The position numbers and the translations under genes are program-made. Below, one piece after another: positions 63,102 to 64,000 of a stretch of DNA of 64,000 nucleotides. This stretch comes from CAIYRG01 sp036273455 (GTDB lineage Bacteria > Pseudomonadota > Alphaproteobacteria > Micropepsales > Micropepsaceae). The notes below the pieces were generated by a model that was not told the DNA's origin, made no database searches, and worked only from the letters and a program-made list of their open reading frames with translations. The stretch spans positions 1 through 64,000 of the forward strand of contig DASUHP010000079.1 of NCBI GenBank assembly GCA_036273455.1, in the 5' to 3' direction. Numbering within the stretch: position 1 is the stretch's first letter; every line of letters starts with the position of its first letter.

Positions 63102-63350
63102 ATGGCTGAAAAGGACGAGTTGCCGCCGATCGAACACATGAGCTTTGAGGCCGCCCTGTCGGAACTGGAGGACATTGTCTCGCGGCTGGAACAGGGTGAG
63201 GTCGATCTCGAAGACTCCATTGCACTGTATGAGCGCGGAACAGCGCTCAAGCAGCATTGCGAGAAGAAACTGAAGGGTGCGGAGGCGCGGTTGGAGAAAA
63301 TCGTGCTTGGAACGGAAGGCGCTCGCGGGGCCGAGCCGATGGAGTTGTAA
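63102..63350 (+). CDS. xseB: exodeoxyribonuclease VII small subunit
   Basis: An 82-residue XseB: MSFEAALSELEDIVSRLEQG (about 14-33), the family signature, and VDLEDSIALYERGTALKQHC. It pairs with XseA, not in this window. Nine bases downstream of the HDAC-like gene, and followed by a polyprenyl synthetase homologue, the usual alphaproteobacterial order xseB-ispA. Confidence 0.95.
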   Translation: MAEKDELPPIEHMSFEAALSELEDIVSRLEQGEVDLEDSIALYERGTALKQHCEKKLKGAEARLEKIVLGTEGARGAEPMEL

Positions 63351-63358
63351 GGATCATC

Positions 63359-64000
63359 ATGGGCTCTGCGGTGCGGGTGGCCCCGATTGAACCTGCGATT
63401 GCGGAAACCGCGACGTTTCTCGACGCAACATTGGATGCGCTGCTGCCGCATCCTTTGGGGCCCGAGGCGCGGCTGATCGAAGCCATGCGTTACGCGACAA
63501 TGGGCGGCACACAAAGATTGCGCGGCTTTCTGGTGTTGCAAAGCGGCAGGCTTTTCGGAGTCGACCGCCGAGCTCTCGGACGTGTCGCGGTCGCGGTCGA
63601 ATGCCTGCATGCGAGTTCGGTGATACGCGATGATTTGCCCACCGATGTCGAAATGGAACCCCGGCAGGCCAAGCCGGCAGTGCACAAAGCCTTTGACCGC
63701 CGCACGGCGCGGCTCGCCTCAGACACGCTGCTTATGCTCGCTCCGGCATTGCTGGCTTCGCCGGAGACACACGGTGACCCATTCGTCCGCTGTGATCTTG
63801 TCGGAAAGCTGACCTCTGCCGGAGGTTACGGCGGGATGACCGGTGGGCGCATGATCGAAGCTGGTATCGGCGCCGAGGAGCCTGGTTTTGCGGAATTGAC
63901 CCGCATGGCGCGCATGAAAACGGCTGCATTGATTACCTTCTGTTGCGAATCGGGCGCGATTCTGGCCAAAGCGTCGAGTTCCGCGCGGCAGGCGCTGATC
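63359..64000 (+). CDS. polyprenyl synthetase family protein in the ispA position, degenerate motifs (partial)
   Basis: The first 214 residues are visible; the gene runs off the window. It aligns with farnesyl diphosphate synthases (MRYATMGG...RL; VAVECLHASSVIRDDLP; AVHKAFD; RMKTAALITF) but conserved residues are lost. GGGKRLRP reads GGTQRLRG, so the diphosphate-binding Lys and Pro are gone. The first Asp-rich motif, normally DDLPxMDDDDLRRGKPT, reads DDLPTDVEMEPRQAKPA, so the third Asp and both Arg are missing. The second motif lies beyond the edge. Either a specialised enzyme, an inactive paralogue or a true but divergent IspA. Start ATG is eight bases after xseB. Confidence 0.75.
   Translation, partial: MGSAVRVAPIEPAIAETATFLDATLDALLPHPLGPEARLIEAMRYATMGGTQRLRGFLVLQSGRLFGVDRRALGRVAVAVECLHASSVIRDDLPTDVEMEPRQAKPAVHKAFDRRTARLASDTLLMLAPALLASPETHGDPFVRCDLVGKLTSAGGYGGMTGGRMIEAGIGAEEPGFAELTRMARMKTAALITFCCESGAILAKASSSARQALI

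Overview
The window is a gene-dense (about 60% GC) chromosomal segment of an alphaproteobacterium. The reasons are the gyrA-coaD-peptidylprolyl isomerase-queA-tgt order, the divergent uvrA/ssb pair with a GTTC-N7-GTTC SOS box, an NDUFAF6-like squalene/phytoene synthase homologue, an ECF42-type sigma factor with its DGPF partner, and a large outer-membrane TonB-dependent receptor. The many secreted proteins carrying a GESVGHYEGDTL motif suggest a soil or plant-associated lineage of the Caulobacterales/Micropepsaceae (Rhizomicrobium-like) type; that taxonomic call is inference.

Layout. 1-8.6 kb: a zinc alcohol dehydrogenase with a small membrane protein, a short-chain dehydrogenase that appears to carry a one-base frameshift, a DctA-type symporter with altered substrate-site residues, two paralogous secreted GESVGHYEGDTL proteins in an operon with a flavin amine oxidase, and a sulfotransferase. 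8.9-14.7 kb: a single 1953-residue repetitive protein with a Gly/Ala/Ser-rich N-terminal half, Ig/cadherin-like repeats and an RTX-like C-terminus. 14.8-18.2 kb: two more secreted paralogues, an NHL beta-propeller and a two-helix membrane peptide. 18.3-24.1 kb: ECF42 sigma factor/SRPBCC/DGPF operon divergent from a TonB-dependent receptor. 24.3-26.7 kb: a PstI/BsuBI-type restriction-modification pair with AT-richer sequence than its flanks. 26.8-37.6 kb: TPR proteins, an acyl-CoA ligase, an SDR, a PuuD-like membrane domain, HdeD-like protein, trmFO and an ArsR-VOC-SRPBCC operon with two visible operators.

37.6-49.4 kb is conserved housekeeping: uvrA, ssb, a trypsin-like lipoprotein, gyrA, coaD, a cyclophilin, a DegT-type aminotransferase, the queuosine genes queA and tgt, and tRNA-Lys(TTT). 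49.9-53.1 kb holds envelope/polysaccharide genes: a small secreted membrane protein, a WecA-type phosphosugar transferase, a polytopic protein and a YjbF-type lipoprotein. 53.2-64 kb: FMN reductase, GlcG-like protein with a triple-RidA fusion, a LPS-type glycosyltransferase, a YihY/BrkB protein, a metallo-beta-lactamase-fold hydrolase, then a tight operon sppA-glycosyltransferase-HDAC-like-xseB-polyprenyl synthetase homologue that runs off the end.

The observations most worth following are the three-domain RidA polypeptide (a covalent version of the usual trimer), the polyprenyl synthetase homologue in the ispA position with eroded catalytic motifs, the four secreted paralogues that all end in Asp-Phe, a dispersed hairpin element built on AACGAGAAGC that sits at gene 3' ends, and the architecture of the giant repeat protein. 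No CRISPR array, rRNA, prophage or insertion sequence was seen.
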